Shown: positions 1 through 10,045, counted from the stretch's first letter. The stretch: 64,000 bases of DNA from Agrobacterium genomosp. 13 str. CFBP 6927 (GCA_900012615.1 LT009756.1:1576567-1640566); one strand, 5' to 3'. The notes: generated by a model from the letters alone, not told the origin. A program made the numbers and translations.

Positions 1-27
1 CAACGCTAGCGGTATACGGAGATCTCG

Positions 28-79
28 CCCCCTCATCCCGCTGCCGCGGACTTCTCCCCGGCGGGGAGAAGACACAAGG
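28..79. repeat. Partial RIME-like palindromic element (family A)
   Basis: It matches one arm of the longer elements at 9911-10045 and 22751-22879: CTCATCCCGCTGCCGCGG followed by the hairpin CTTCTCCCCGGCGGGGAGAAG. Only one arm is present. Resemblance to the RIME repeats of Rhizobiaceae is from family knowledge; the shared sequence is seen directly. Confidence 0.75.
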
Positions 80-258
80 GGCACGCGCTCGCCTCGCATG
101 AAGGAACTGGGGCATGCCTCTAAAGGGTCGCTGATTTATCCGGCCTGCTGGAAATTGGGGCGCCGCTCTCGCGCGGGCTACGAATGACACGACTGCGCGC
201 CGTAATTCCATCCGCGCTCGCTTTCACGAAAAACAAACGGTAATCTAAACCTCTTCAC

Positions 259-331
259 CGTCATCCTCGGGCTTGACCCGAGGATCCATTGCACGGGTTT
301 GTAGGTCCTCGGGTCAAGCCCGAGGATGACA
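259..331. repeat. Paired-hairpin repeat (family B)
   Basis: The hairpin ATCCTCGGG-CTTGA-CCCGAGGAT is followed about 20 bases later by its inverted copy, so the whole unit is a large palindrome. The second copy of this type is at 17004-17082. It lies between genes and carries no coding signal. Confidence 0.85.
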
Positions 332-457
332 AAAGCAAGCTATCCCAATGTATGCCGGCACCAATAGCGAAGTCACCCCATCACCTTTATGCCATTAGCC
401 AACCCGCCGGCGCATCCCCCAACGAAACGCATCGTCGCGAAAGCTGGCTTGCTTCAA

Positions 458-1297
458 TTATGCCGCGTGCTTCCCAATCAGCCCCGGAATATTCACCGGT
501 TCCATTTCATCCGAAGCATGTTCAGCGGTAACGTCGCTCGTCTGCATCCAGGTGATCAGCTCGAAGCTGCCATCGGCATTTTCCGCGATCGCCGTGCAGC
601 TTTCCACCCAGTCCCCAGTGTTGATGTAGCGGATGCCGTCCATGTCTTCCATGACAGCATGGTGAATGTGTCCACAGATGACGCCATCGACATTGTTGCG
701 CCGTGCCTCGTCAGCCACCACGCGCTGGAATTCGCCGATGAAGTTGACGGCGTGTTTGACCTGCAGCTTGGCCCAGGCCGAAAACGACCAGTAAGGCAGG
801 CCGATGCGGCGGCGCACGGCGGCAATAGCGATGTTGATGGCGATCGCCGCGTCATAGGCCCAGTCGCCGAGATAGGCGAGCAGGCGGGCATTGCGCACCA
901 CCACATCGAACTCGTCGCCATGGATGACCAGATATTTCTTGCCGTCGGCGGCCTCATGGATCATGCGCTCGGCCACTTCGATGCCGCCGAAATGCATGCC
1001 CGGAAATTCCCGCAGGAATTCGTCATGATTGCCGGGAATATAAACGATGCGCGTTCCCTTGCGGGCCTTGCGCAGCAGCTTCTGCACCACGTCGTTGCAG
1101 CCCTGCGGCCAGTACCAGCTGCGGCGCAGGCGCCAGCCGTCGACGATGTCGCCGACGAGAATGATCGTCTCGGCCTCGTGATATTTCAGGAAGTCGAGCA
1201 GATAATCCGTCTTGGCCGCCTTGGACCCAAGATGGACATCCGAAATGAAAAGCGTTCTGAACTGTCTGGTTTCGATTTGACCGGCCACGGATTTCAT
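458..1297 (-). CDS. Calcineurin-like metallophosphoesterase (LpxH-like family)
   Basis: A 279-residue dinuclear-metal phosphoesterase. All the expected metal motifs are present in order: SDVHLG (19-24), GDIVDG (49-54), GNHD (89-92), HGDEFD (126-131) and GHIHH (209-213). This arrangement resembles UDP-2,3-diacylglucosamine diphosphatase (LpxH), which acts in lipid A synthesis. However, many alphaproteobacteria use LpxI for that step, so the substrate is uncertain. There is no signal peptide, so it is probably cytoplasmic or peripheral. The ATG is preceded by a run of G that can serve as ribosome-binding site. The gene is divergent from the malic enzyme gene, with about 225 bases between them. 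Confidence 0.85.
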   Translation of the reverse strand: MKSVAGQIETRQFRTLFISDVHLGSKAAKTDYLLDFLKYHEAETIILVGDIVDGWRLRRSWYWPQGCNDVVQKLLRKARKGTRIVYIPGNHDEFLREFPGMHFGGIEVAERMIHEAADGKKYLVIHGDEFDVVVRNARLLAYLGDWAYDAAIAINIAIAAVRRRIGLPYWSFSAWAKLQVKHAVNFIGEFQRVVADEARRNNVDGVICGHIHHAVMEDMDGIRYINTGDWVESCTAIAENADGSFELITWMQTSDVTAEHASDEMEPVNIPGLIGKHAA

Positions 1298-1524
1298 CCC
1301 CCTGTTCGGTTGCGTCCCTGCGGCTTTCTTACCTCTCAGAACCAGACTCGTGTTTCAGCAACATGACAGAGACGGGTTTTTGTATGGAATATGACGAATG
1401 GCTTCACGAAAACGCGAATAGGCCATGCGCGCATTTGCATGGGCGGGGGGCAAATAACGGCTGTACCGCGGGGAAGTTTGTTGTATTCAGGGCCACCAGA
1501 CGCAATTAGACATGACGGTGGAAA

Positions 1525-3840
1525 ATGACCTCTCACGATAAGAACAACACGCCCGCCAACACGGCAAAGGCCGACATCGAGGAACAGGCGCTCTTTTTCC
1601 ACCGCTATCCGCGCCCCGGCAAGCTGGAAATCCAGGCCACCAAGCCGCTCGGCAACCAGCGCGATCTGGCGCTGGCCTATTCGCCTGGCGTCGCCGCACC
1701 CTGCCTCGCCATCCATGAGAATCCCGAGATGGCGGCGGACTATACCGCCCGCGCCAACCTCGTCGCCGTCATTTCCAACGGCACGGCGGTTCTCGGCCTT
1801 GGCAACATCGGCCCGCTTGCCTCCAAGCCTGTCATGGAGGGCAAGGCCGTCCTCTTCAAGAAATTCGCCGGCATCGATGTTTTCGACATCGAGATCGATG
1901 CTCCCGGCATCAACGACATGGTCTCCACCATCGCAGCGCTGGAGCCCACCTTCGGCGGCATCAACCTTGAGGACATCAAGGCGCCGGAATGTTTCGAGGT
2001 GGAACGCCAGCTGCGCGAAAAGATGAACATCCCGGTCTTCCACGATGACCAGCACGGCACCGCGATCATCGTCGCCGCCGCCGTCACCAATGCGCTGGAA
2101 CTCGCCGGAAAATCGCTCTCGGGCGTCAAAATCGTCGCCTCGGGTGCAGGTGCGGCAGCCCTTGCCTGCCTCAACCTGCTCGTCGCCATGGGCGCGAAGA
2201 AAGAAAACATCTGGGTCCACGACATTGAAGGCCTCGTTTATGACGGCCGCAACACGCTGATGGACGAGTGGAAGGAAGTTTACGCCCAGAAGACCGACAA
2301 GCGCGTCCTGGCCGAAACCATCGACGGCGCCGACGTCTTCCTTGGCCTTTCCGCCGCTGGCGTGCTGAAGCCGGAACTGCTGGAGCGCATGGCGGAAAAC
2401 CCGCTGATCCTCGCGCTTGCCAACCCCAATCCGGAAATCATGCCGGAAGCGGCGCGTGCGGCCCGACCGGATGCGATGATCTGCACCGGCCGTTCGGATT
2501 TCCCGAACCAAGTCAACAACGTTCTCTGCTTCCCCTATATCTTCCGCGGCGCGCTGGATTGCGGCGCAACCACGATCAACGAGGAAATGAAGATGGCCGC
2601 CGTTCAGGCCATCGCCGAACTCGCACGTGAGGAAGTCTCCGAAGTCGCGGCAAAAGCCTATAGCGGTGAAACCCCGATCTTCGGCCCGAACTACCTCATC
2701 CCTTCGCCCTTCGATCCGCGCCTTATCCTGCGCATCGCCCCGGCGGTTGCCCGCGCCGCTGCCGCAAGCGGCGTCGCCGCCCGGCCGATCACCGATTTCG
2801 AAGCCTATCTCGACCAGCTGAACCGTTTCGTCTGGCGCTCCGGCTTCATCATGAAGCCGGTCTTCAATGCCGCCAAGGCTGCCGAAAAGAAGCGCATCAT
2901 CTTTGCCGAAGGCGAAGACGAGCGTGTGCTGCGCGCCGCCCAGGTGCTCCTGGAAGAAGGCACCGGCATTCCGATCCTCATCGGCCGTCCGCAGATCATC
3001 GAAACGCGCCTGAAGCGCTTCGGCCTGCGCATCCGCCCGCATGCGGATTTCGCCGTGGTCAATCCGGAAGACGATCCGCGCTACCGCGATTACGTTGATG
3101 ACTATTTCGCCCTCGTCGGTCGCGCCGGCATCAACCCGGAGGCGGCCCGCACCATCGTGCGTACCAACTCCACCGTCATCGGTGCGCTTGCGGTGAAGCG
3201 TGATGAGGCGGATGCGCTGATCTGCGGCCTCGAAGGCCGTTATGACCGCCACCTGCGCGACGTGAACCAGATCATCGGCAAGCAGGAAGGCGTGCGTTCC
3301 TTCGCCGGCCTCAGCCTGCTCATCACCCAGCAGGGTGCGCTGTTCCTCACCGATACTTTCGTGAATTACGACCCGACCTCCGAGGAAGTGGCGGAAATGG
3401 CCATTCTCGCGGCCAAGGAAATCCGTCGCTTCGGCATCACGCCGAAGATCGCCCTCGCCAGCCATTCCAATTTCGGCTCGCGCGATTCCGAAAGCGCCCG
3501 CAAGATGCGCCGCGCCCTGAAGATCGTGCAGGAAGCCGCACCGGAACTGGAAGTCGATGGCGAAATGCAGGGTGGATCGGCGCTGTCGGAAGCGCTGCGC
3601 AAGCGCGCCATGCCAAACAGCGTGCTGACCGGTGAAGCGAACCTGCTGGTCTTCCCGAACCTCGATGCCGCCAACATCACCCTCGGTGTCACCCGCACCT
3701 TGACGGAGGGCCTGCATGTCGGCCCGATCCTGCTCGGCACGGCCCTGCCCGCCCATATCCTGTCGCCCACCGTCACCTCGCGCGGCGTGGTCAACATGGC
3801 GGCCTTCGCCGTGGTGCAGGCCTCGCATCCTTCGGTGTGA
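1525..3840 (+). CDS. maeB: Malic enzyme fused to phosphotransacetylase-like domain
   Basis: It oxidatively decarboxylates malate to pyruvate with NAD(P), linking the TCA cycle to pyruvate and acetyl-CoA supply. The protein has 771 residues. The malic domain (about 15-425) shows [13 protein letters not shown] at 84-96, FHDDQHGTA, and a nucleotide-binding segment with ASGAGAAAL. The last about 340 residues resemble phosphate acetyltransferase (E-x-[20 protein letters not shown]), a fusion and length typical of MaeB-type enzymes. Rhizobia carry two such enzymes, an NAD form (Dme) and an NADP form (Tme); which one this is cannot be told by eye. A long open frame on the opposite strand is a shadow of codon bias. 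Confidence 0.95.
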   Translation: MTSHDKNNTPANTAKADIEEQALFFHRYPRPGKLEIQATKPLGNQRDLALAYSPGVAAPCLAIHENPEMAADYTARANLVAVISNGTAVLGLGNIGPLASKPVMEGKAVLFKKFAGIDVFDIEIDAPGINDMVSTIAALEPTFGGINLEDIKAPECFEVERQLREKMNIPVFHDDQHGTAIIVAAAVTNALELAGKSLSGVKIVASGAGAAALACLNLLVAMGAKKENIWVHDIEGLVYDGRNTLMDEWKEVYAQKTDKRVLAETIDGADVFLGLSAAGVLKPELLERMAENPLILALANPNPEIMPEAARAARPDAMICTGRSDFPNQVNNVLCFPYIFRGALDCGATTINEEMKMAAVQAIAELAREEVSEVAAKAYSGETPIFGPNYLIPSPFDPRLILRIAPAVARAAAASGVAARPITDFEAYLDQLNRFVWRSGFIMKPVFNAAKAAEKKRIIFAEGEDERVLRAAQVLLEEGTGIPILIGRPQIIETRLKRFGLRIRPHADFAVVNPEDDPRYRDYVDDYFALVGRAGINPEAARTIVRTNSTVIGALAVKRDEADALICGLEGRYDRHLRDVNQIIGKQEGVRSFAGLSLLITQQGALFLTDTFVNYDPTSEEVAEMAILAAKEIRRFGITPKIALASHSNFGSRDSESARKMRRALKIVQEAAPELEVDGEMQGGSALSEALRKRAMPNSVLTGEANLLVFPNLDAANITLGVTRTLTEGLHVGPILLGTALPAHILSPTVTSRGVVNMAAFAVVQASHPSV

Positions 3841-3868
3841 TAGAGGCCGCATTAACGCAATTTTGAAC

Positions 3869-3897
3869 AGGCTGTTGCCGCATTGCGGCAACAGCCT
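3869..3897 (+). terminator. Hairpin downstream of malic enzyme gene
   Basis: A 12-bp perfect stem (AGGCTGTTGCCG with CGGCAACAGCCT) has a 5-base loop and starts about 30 bases after the stop codon. There is no clear U-run after it, so it may be a weak intrinsic terminator or a 3' stabilising hairpin. Confidence 0.5.
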
Positions 3898-3976
3898 ATG
3901 TTATCTTCCTGAAACACGGATTTCGTGAAGTATAACGCCCCTGCCACCGACCGGGGACATCGAACGGATCGAACAA

Positions 3977-5083
3977 TTGACCCGCCGCAGCCGCATCATC
4001 GGCCTCCTGCTTCCCCTTGTTTTCGTCGCACCGGCCGCCGCTTTCGCGGATCAGGTCTGTGATACGCTATACGCGCAATTGCGTGAGCCGCCCCGCGTCA
4101 TCGGCAATACGGCCGAGGTGCGGCGTTATGCCAATGCGCTCGCCCGTCAGAACATCGTGATCCGCAAGATCAGGAACGACCTGCGCGGCTATGGCTGCTC
4201 ATCCGGCAGCGTCATCGTCTATGGCAGCCCCAATGCCGGGCTCTGCGCCGAGATCGGCGATGCGCTGGTGGATGCCGAAGCCGAACGCGATGCCATCATC
4301 CGCGACCGCGACGATGCCATGGCTGCCGCGCGTGACAATGGCGGCGACGTCAGGCGCCAGCGTATTCTCGCCGCCCTCGATGCCAATGGCTGCAGCACCG
4401 TGCCGCAAATGGAAACGCAATTGCCGCCGCCCTCGCCCGATGTGACGCGTTATCCCGACGCCTTCCGCCAGCAGGGCAATCAGCCGGGACAGGCCGGGCT
4501 TTCGCCCTACCCCAACGCCTCCGCCGAGGGCGGGCTTAGAACACTCTGCGTGCGCACCTGCGACGGCTCGTTTTTCCCCATTGCGTCCAACGCCTCGCCG
4601 CTCGATTTCCGCGCCCAGGCGGAGCAATGCCAGAAAATGTGTCCGGGAACTGAGACGGAGCTTTATTTCCACTCCATGACGGATCAGGAAACGGCCGACA
4701 TGGTGTCTGCCGAAACCGGAAAGCCCTACAAGGACCTGCCGACCGCGTTCGCCTACAGGAATGCCTCGGCAAAGGCGCCGGGCTGCGCCTGCAACATGGC
4801 CGCCTATCACGAAGAAATGCAAAAGCAGGAAGAGGCAGCCCGGCCGGAAGCCGAAAAACCCTATTCCGGCATCACCACCATCCCATCACCGCAAGGCGAC
4901 AAGGTTCCGAAACCCGCTGAGCAGCAGCAGGCCGCAAAGCCGCCGGAGCAACCGGTTCCCGAACGCGACTACGACCCGAACGACAGCAAGGTCCGCGTCA
5001 TCGGCCCGAAATTCCTGCCCGATCAGACAGGCCGGATCGACCTCAAAAACCCGGCATTGAAGGGCATACAGCCGCAGCAATAA
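3977..5083 (+). CDS. DUF2865 secreted protein
   Basis: A 368-residue protein of the DUF2865 family, of unknown function and common in Rhizobiales. The N-terminus has positively charged residues, a hydrophobic core and an AFA-type cleavage site near residue 25, so export is likely. The central part has paired cysteines (LCVRTC ... MCPG ... GCAC) that could form disulfides in the periplasm. Between residues about 145 and 180 and at the C-terminus it is rich in Pro and Gln. The only start that keeps the signal peptide intact is TTG; no in-frame ATG gives a better one. It follows the malic enzyme gene after about 135 bases with a hairpin between, so it is probably transcribed separately. Confidence 0.8.
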   Translation: MTRRSRIIGLLLPLVFVAPAAAFADQVCDTLYAQLREPPRVIGNTAEVRRYANALARQNIVIRKIRNDLRGYGCSSGSVIVYGSPNAGLCAEIGDALVDAEAERDAIIRDRDDAMAAARDNGGDVRRQRILAALDANGCSTVPQMETQLPPPSPDVTRYPDAFRQQGNQPGQAGLSPYPNASAEGGLRTLCVRTCDGSFFPIASNASPLDFRAQAEQCQKMCPGTETELYFHSMTDQETADMVSAETGKPYKDLPTAFAYRNASAKAPGCACNMAAYHEEMQKQEEAARPEAEKPYSGITTIPSPQGDKVPKPAEQQQAAKPPEQPVPERDYDPNDSKVRVIGPKFLPDQTGRIDLKNPALKGIQPQQ

Positions 5084-5457
5084 ATACGACGCGATGTTTT
5101 AAGCCGGCTGGCAACCACAATCGGATTGCGCCGCATCCCTGCGCGCTGCGTCCGTCATCTGACCCGCTTTGATCCACGATCGGGCATTGAGCGACATATA
5201 GTCTTCACCTCGTTTGCCGGCAAATATTTCCACACAACCGTTACGTACAAACGCGATTGACTTCCCCTAAAAGGTGCATACTATCGAGAAATCCACTTAA
5301 AGTGGATCAGCACTCCAGGTAAAATACAGACCGCTCGCGCGGCTTCGGCCCCGCGCGCCCTTCATGCATCTCCAGACGAAGACGTCGTCCATCTCAGCCA
5401 GAGTGGACGATCAGAGTTTCATTGCCTTTTGAAGCCCACAACCATCAGGAGTAAGCC
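5084..5457. other. Intergenic promoter region of the 5458 gene
   Basis: 374 bases with no credible gene. It is somewhat richer in A+T around 5225-5330 than the flanking genes, with short direct and inverted pieces (for example CCACTTAAAGTGG near 5290). This fits a promoter region for the following gene. No repeat of the families listed here is present. Confidence 0.4.
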
Positions 5458-6117
5458 ATGACATCCATTCAAATCACCGCCACCGGCGTAAAATTGCTCG
5501 ATCCTTTCGTACCGGTCATCGCGACTTTGCCGACAGGCGAGGCCAAGGAGTCCTATTCCATCTCCGTTTCCGGCATGGGGCAGCTGACCGGCATTTCCTA
5601 CACCGTTCCGGCCCACACCACCGGAAAGATCAAGGCCCAGCTGCAGATCTCGGCCCTGTCCAGCCAGGATGTGAAGGACCTCAACGCACTTGCGCTGGGA
5701 ATGCTGGAAGCGTCCTATCGCGAGGAGATCAACGAATACGAAAAGACCACCGCCAGCGCCAACCTGTCGGTCTGGACATGGTTCTTCGGCGGCGGCGGCG
5801 CCTCGGCATCCTATGAAAAGACCAGACAGGAAATGCGCTCCAAGGGCCTGACCGAACAGCAGATCACCATGCTGATGGACGCCTTCCTGGAACGCGCAAA
5901 AAACATGTCGACTGTCGAGATCGAGTTCTACGTGAACAATCAGAACAACGACTACGCCGTCTCCGGTGACGTCTATCTCTACACCGTATCCGGCACGATC
6001 AGCACTGAAAAAGGCACCTCCCAATACCGCATGCTGGCCGATCAGGCAGCAGCCGGCGGCCCGCCGCCCGCAGGAGGCGGCGCGCCTTCCAGCGGCAAGA
6101 TCATTCCGCTGAACTGA
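5458..6117 (+). CDS. Uncharacterised 219-residue protein paired with a protease
   Basis: I do not recognise this family. The protein has no signal peptide. The N-terminal half (1-75) looks beta-rich. A helical stretch (72-97) leads to an odd hydrophobic segment WTWFFGGGGASAS at 106-118, which is followed by a charged helix (119-148) and a beta-rich part ending near 185. The tail (199-211) is a Gly/Pro-rich linker. The Trp/Phe plus Gly patch could be a membrane-inserting or oligomerising element, but that is inference. A good ribosome site (AGGAGTAAGCC) precedes the ATG. A chymotrypsin-fold protease gene follows after 93 bases, separated by a strong hairpin. The pair may work as protease and substrate or partner. 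Confidence 0.75.
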   Translation: MTSIQITATGVKLLDPFVPVIATLPTGEAKESYSISVSGMGQLTGISYTVPAHTTGKIKAQLQISALSSQDVKDLNALALGMLEASYREEINEYEKTTASANLSVWTWFFGGGGASASYEKTRQEMRSKGLTEQQITMLMDAFLERAKNMSTVEIEFYVNNQNNDYAVSGDVYLYTVSGTISTEKGTSQYRMLADQAAAGGPPPAGGGAPSSGKIIPLN

Positions 6118-6132
6118 TGTTAGCAATCCCGT

Positions 6133-6165
6133 GCGGCGCTGGCCTCCACCCCTCGCCAGCGCCGC
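6133..6165 (+). promoter_or_regulatory. Intercistronic hairpin between 5458 gene and protease gene
   Basis: An 11-bp perfect stem (GCGGCGCTGGC with GCCAGCGCCGC) has an 11-base loop and begins 16 bases after the upstream stop codon. No U-run follows. It could stabilise the upstream mRNA or lower expression of the downstream protease relative to its partner. Confidence 0.5.
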
Positions 6166-6210
6166 CCGGTCGACATCCGTTTTCACCCTTTTACCCATTG
6201 AGGCAAGCGA

Positions 6211-7170
6211 ATGACTTTCGAGGAACTCACCGCGCTCAAGGAGCGGCACTACCACCAATTGACAGGCATACCCGGCGTCACGGCAATCGGTGTCGGGCTG
6301 CTTGAAGACGACGCCGGCGAACTGACCCAGGAGCTGGGCCTGATCCTCTACCAGCATGCGCCCGAAGCATCGCTGCAGGCAAGCCTGATGACGACACTCG
6401 GCGGCGCGCTGGTGCAGGTGCGGGAAGGCTCTTTCATACGCCCGCATGAGGCCTTGAGAACGCCGCCTGTTCCGGGAATGGAATTGAAGGATCATCCAAG
6501 ACGCCTCTCCGACAATCCGCGCGAGAAGATCGTGGAGCCGATGGTCGGCGGCATCAGCGGCAGCCCGGATTACTGGTCGTGGACGGATACCGTCGGCACC
6601 ATCGGGCTCGTCGTCAGGGCCGCCAGCGGAGCGCCGCTGATCATGAGCAATGCGCATGTCATCTGCCGGGACAATGGACAGATCGGCGATGACGTCTCGC
6701 AGCCGGCACGCACCTGGCTCGGCGACCTTGCCGCCAATATCGTCGCCTTGCAAAGGGGCAACATCGTCTATCAGGGAACCAGCTATGGCGTCGACGCGGC
6801 CGTTGCCAGCCCCACAAACGGCCGGCTCGCCACCATTGGCGCGATCTACAACCTTCCCTCGCCGGTGGGGGCGGCCGTTGCGGCGCTCAACATGAATGTC
6901 ACGAAATCGGGGGTGACAACGAACATCACCAATGGCGTCGTTTCCGGCTTTTACGATGTGCAGCAGCCGAACATGCGCAACCAGATCGGCATATCACCCC
7001 GCCGCGCCGGCGAGGTTTTCAGCCAGCCGGGCGATAGCGGCAGCGCCGTGATCGACACGGCGGGCAACAACGTCGTCGGGCTGTTCTGGGGCGCAAGCGC
7101 CCAGGGCACGATCAGCCTCGCCAGCCCCATCCACCCCATCCTCAATCTTTTCAACTGCACCATCGTCTGA
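6211..7170 (+). CDS. Chymotrypsin-like serine protease
   Basis: A 319-residue protein with a complete-looking catalytic triad: His149 in SNAHV, Asp195 in YGVDAAVA and Ser276 in GDSGSA. The oxyanion-loop sequence and the following LFWG strand fit the chymotrypsin fold. Residues 1-75 form a separate N-terminal part with a repeated GV-x-x-IGVG pattern that could be a regulatory or substrate domain. There is no signal peptide, so it is probably cytoplasmic, unusual for a trypsin-like enzyme and reminiscent of proteases in bacterial conflict systems. It lies just downstream of the unrecognised 5458 gene on the same strand. The substrate is unknown. Confidence 0.85.
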   Translation: MTFEELTALKERHYHQLTGIPGVTAIGVGLLEDDAGELTQELGLILYQHAPEASLQASLMTTLGGALVQVREGSFIRPHEALRTPPVPGMELKDHPRRLSDNPREKIVEPMVGGISGSPDYWSWTDTVGTIGLVVRAASGAPLIMSNAHVICRDNGQIGDDVSQPARTWLGDLAANIVALQRGNIVYQGTSYGVDAAVASPTNGRLATIGAIYNLPSPVGAAVAALNMNVTKSGVTTNITNGVVSGFYDVQQPNMRNQIGISPRRAGEVFSQPGDSGSAVIDTAGNNVVGLFWGASAQGTISLASPIHPILNLFNCTIV

Positions 7171-7253
7171 CGCATGGGAAACGTCTGACAGACGGAAAAC
7201 TACCCTTTCCGAGCGCTCATTCGGGAAGGGTGCCCCCCCCAAAGCGAAGCCGC

Positions 7254-7970
<717 letters not shown>

Positions 7971-8077
7971 TTATCCCCAACAATGCGGGCGCGACAATGC
8001 TGAAACCATACCGGTTTTCGCCTGCACGACACGCCTCTTCAACAACCTGCCGCCGTCCACGCGGTTCAGTCTATCCC

Positions 8078-8233
8078 GTCAGGCCGGTCTTCTGACTCGG
8101 CTTCATCCGCCCTTTTCGCCTTCCCGAACTGCTTCAGTGGCTTGTGAAAAGGGCATCCGCCTCACAGCGCTGGGCACGTTCCGGTCTTTCACCGGATTCC
8201 CGATTCTCCCGCCGCAACCGGCGGGCACCTGAC
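8078..8233 (-). promoter_or_regulatory. Cobalamin riboswitch upstream of bluB
   Basis: Read on the minus strand, the element starts with GTCAGGTGCCCGCC, contains GGGAATCCGGTGAAA and the core GCCACTG, and ends with the B12-box-like AGTCAGAAGACCGGCCTGAC. The first and last bases pair (GTCAGG with CCTGAC) to close the P1 stem. These are the conserved parts of the adenosylcobalamin riboswitch. It lies about 110 bases upstream of the bluB start; control may act on translation or on termination in that leader. Confidence 0.9.
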
Positions 8234-8308
8234 GTAGAAAGCTATGAGCAAGAAGGCTTGCGAAGGCAAGTGTCTTGCAGGACCGTGCGGCAATGTGACC
8301 ATGGCACA

Positions 8309-8422
8309 CCGTCATAGCGGTCTTGAGCAACATCCAGACAGCCCTGGTCTTTGGGCTGAAAAGAGGCCTTTCGACGCGCAGACGCGCATCGGCTGGATGC
8401 CGGATCAAGTCCGGCATGACGG
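8309..8422. repeat. Palindromic repeat (family C)
   Basis: It ends with the hairpin ATGCCGGAT-CAAGT-CCGGCAT, and the middle carries the GCGCAGACGCGC core and the CCC-x-GG-x-CTTTGGGCTG segment shared with other copies. The left arm is diverged (GTCATAGCGGTCTTGAGCAA) and no longer forms a perfect stem. Confidence 0.75.
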
Positions 8423-8434
8423 AAGAAGAATAGA

Positions 8435-9265
8435 TCACGCGACAGGGAAATACCTGACATAAGCGAACTCATCCCCATCCGGTGACCAGTTGGGTGAGTT
8501 CATCGTGCCTTGCCCGCCAAAAAGCTCGAACAGCGTCTCGGCATTGCCGCCATCCATATCCATCAGCCGCACCCGCACGTCGAGGTCGCGCGGATGGTCG
8601 AAGACATCGCCGTCATAGGAGACGAACACCACCTTGTCCCCTTTCGGAGACGGATGCGGAAACCAGTCGCCATAGGAACTGTCGGTGATCCGCTCGACGG
8701 CTGAACCATCCACCCGCACGCGCCAGATCTGCATCAGCCCGGTGCGGCTGGAATTGAAATAGACCCACTCGCCGTCAGGCGAATAATCCGGCCCGTCATT
8801 GCGGCCCTCGCCATGGGTCAGTCGCGTCTCGACGCCGCTGTCTATATCCATCGAATAGATATCGAAGACCTGATCGCGAATGCCGCAATAGGCAAAACTC
8901 TTCCCGTCCGGAGCCCATCCGTGCCAGTAGGAAGGAAGGTTCTTCGTCATCAGCCGTGGCGCGCCGCCCGCCGAGGGCATGAGATAGATGGCGCTCTTGC
9001 CAAATTCCACCTTGTCGGAAATGGCGTAGAGCGATCCATCCGGCGAAATACCATGATCATTGTTGCAGAGCGTGGCAAAGCCAGTATCGACCTTCTCCGG
9101 CGACGCATCACCGGCAAGGGACAGGCGGTAAAGCAGCCCTTCGCTGTTCAGCAGCAGGTATTTTCCATCCGGCGACCAGTTCGGCGCTTCGAAGAGATCA
9201 GGCGTCTGCCACACCACCCGCATCTGCCGGGTGCGGATGTTGAAGATTTCGATGGAGCTGCGCAT
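8435..9265 (-). CDS. TolB-like beta-propeller protein (WD40/PD40 repeats)
   Basis: A 276-residue protein built from PD40-type propeller blades, each marked by a (W/Y/S)SPDG(K/E) motif: NWSPDGK, GISPDGS, GWAPDGK, DYSPDGE and NWSPDGD. The fold matches the C-terminal propeller of TolB, but there is no TolB N-terminal domain and no signal peptide, so it is probably a cytoplasmic protein of unknown role. Start chosen at the ATG with GGGAGG upstream. It is divergent from a VOC gene. Some annotators call such proteins biopolymer transporter TolB; that would overstate the evidence. Confidence 0.8.
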   Translation of the reverse strand: MRSSIEIFNIRTRQMRVVWQTPDLFEAPNWSPDGKYLLLNSEGLLYRLSLAGDASPEKVDTGFATLCNNDHGISPDGSLYAISDKVEFGKSAIYLMPSAGGAPRLMTKNLPSYWHGWAPDGKSFAYCGIRDQVFDIYSMDIDSGVETRLTHGEGRNDGPDYSPDGEWVYFNSSRTGLMQIWRVRVDGSAVERITDSSYGDWFPHPSPKGDKVVFVSYDGDVFDHPRDLDVRVRLMDMDGGNAETLFELFGGQGTMNSPNWSPDGDEFAYVRYFPVA

Positions 9266-9457
9266 TCTGCCTCCCGGGCGTGTCCGTGTTCTCGCTCAAA
9301 GCGCCCGGCAATGCAGACATTCCGTTTGCATCCGCCATCGCCTCGATTATGATCCTAGGGCGGCAGGCACCGTCCTGCAAATTCAAACCGGAAAAAACGC
9401 CAGCGCTCCGGCACCGTCCGTGACCCTTGCCGTTTCTCCCAGATCCGAGGTTCCGCG

Positions 9458-9835
9458 ATGAATACCATCGCCGATCACGGCATCCGCTTCGGGCGGATCG
9501 CCGCAATGCTTCCTGTCAAAAACATCGAAAAGGCCCATGATTTTTATGTCGGTGTGTTGGGCTTCGAAAAAACCTTCGAAAACGGCAACCCTGTCGGTTT
9601 CATGATCCTCAAACAGGGCAATGCCGAGCTGCACCTGACATTGCAGCCCAGCCACAAGGCAGCGCCCTTCAATGTGGCGCATATGATGGTGAGCGATGTC
9701 GATGCACTGCATGCGCTCTGCAAGAGCCAGGGCTTGCGCATCATCAAGGGCCTGCAGGACAAGGATTACGGCCTGCGCGCCTTTGTGTTTGAAGACCCCG
9801 ATGGCAACCGCATCGATGTGGGGCAGGTTATTTGA
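9458..9835 (+). CDS. VOC (glyoxalase/bleomycin resistance) superfamily protein
   Basis: A 125-residue single-domain vicinal-oxygen-chelate protein with the two beta-alpha-beta-beta-beta modules expected of the superfamily. The first starts at MLPVKNIEKAHDFYVGVLGF and the second at about residue 66 (HMMVSDVDALH), ending in FEDPDGNRIDVGQ. The C-terminal acidic residue in DPDGN and the histidines at the start of each module are candidate metal ligands. Members include glyoxalase I, dioxygenases and antibiotic-binding proteins; the substrate cannot be inferred. A GAGG ribosome site lies about seven bases before the ATG, and an intrinsic terminator follows the stop. Confidence 0.85.
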   Translation: MNTIADHGIRFGRIAAMLPVKNIEKAHDFYVGVLGFEKTFENGNPVGFMILKQGNAELHLTLQPSHKAAPFNVAHMMVSDVDALHALCKSQGLRIIKGLQDKDYGLRAFVFEDPDGNRIDVGQVI

Positions 9836-9846
9836 GATGAGCGAAC

Positions 9847-9876
9847 GGCGCGGGGTTTTCTCCGCGCCGCTTGTTT
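9847..9876 (+). terminator. Intrinsic terminator of the VOC gene
   Basis: An 8-bp stem CGGCGCGG/CCGCGCCG with an eight-base loop, followed by CTTGTTT. It begins 12 bases after the stop codon. Confidence 0.75.
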
Positions 9877-9910
9877 AAACACGAAGGTTTGTTGTGGAAC
9901 GAGCGCATGC

Positions 9911-10045
9911 CCCTTGTTTCTTCTCCCCGCCGGGGAGAAGTCCGCGGCAGCGGGATGAGGGGGCGACGTCAGCGATAGACCGAGAGCTTGCCCCCTCATC
10001 CGACCCTTCGGGCCACCTTCTCCCCGGCGGGGAGAAGAAACGAGC
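9911..10045. repeat. RIME-like palindromic element (family A), full copy
   Basis: Two facing hairpin arms: TTCTCCCCGCCGGGGAGAA next to CCGCGGCAGCGGGATGAG on the left, and CCCTCATCCGACCCTTCGGG next to CTTCTCCCCGGCGGGGAGAAG on the right, with about 35 variable bases between. The other full copy is at 22751-22879. Confidence 0.85.

Larger units (their letters stand above)
1..457. other. Intergenic region with two repeat copies
   Basis: No gene is supported here. The first 80 bases hold one half of a RIME-like palindrome and positions 259-331 hold a closed hairpin pair (both listed separately). The rest is unstructured GC-rich spacer downstream of a minus-strand phosphoesterase gene. Short open frames here run through the repeats and are not credible genes. 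Confidence 0.6.

Noticed and set aside
1336..3891. 851-residue open frame antisense to the malic enzyme gene
   Set aside because: It is a shadow of GC-rich codon bias over a well-supported gene: no family motifs, no ribosome site, Asp/Gly/Arg-rich composition.
5419..6753. 444-residue minus-strand frame across the protease pair
   Set aside because: It covers two plus-strand genes with good starts and motifs; composition is shadow-like.
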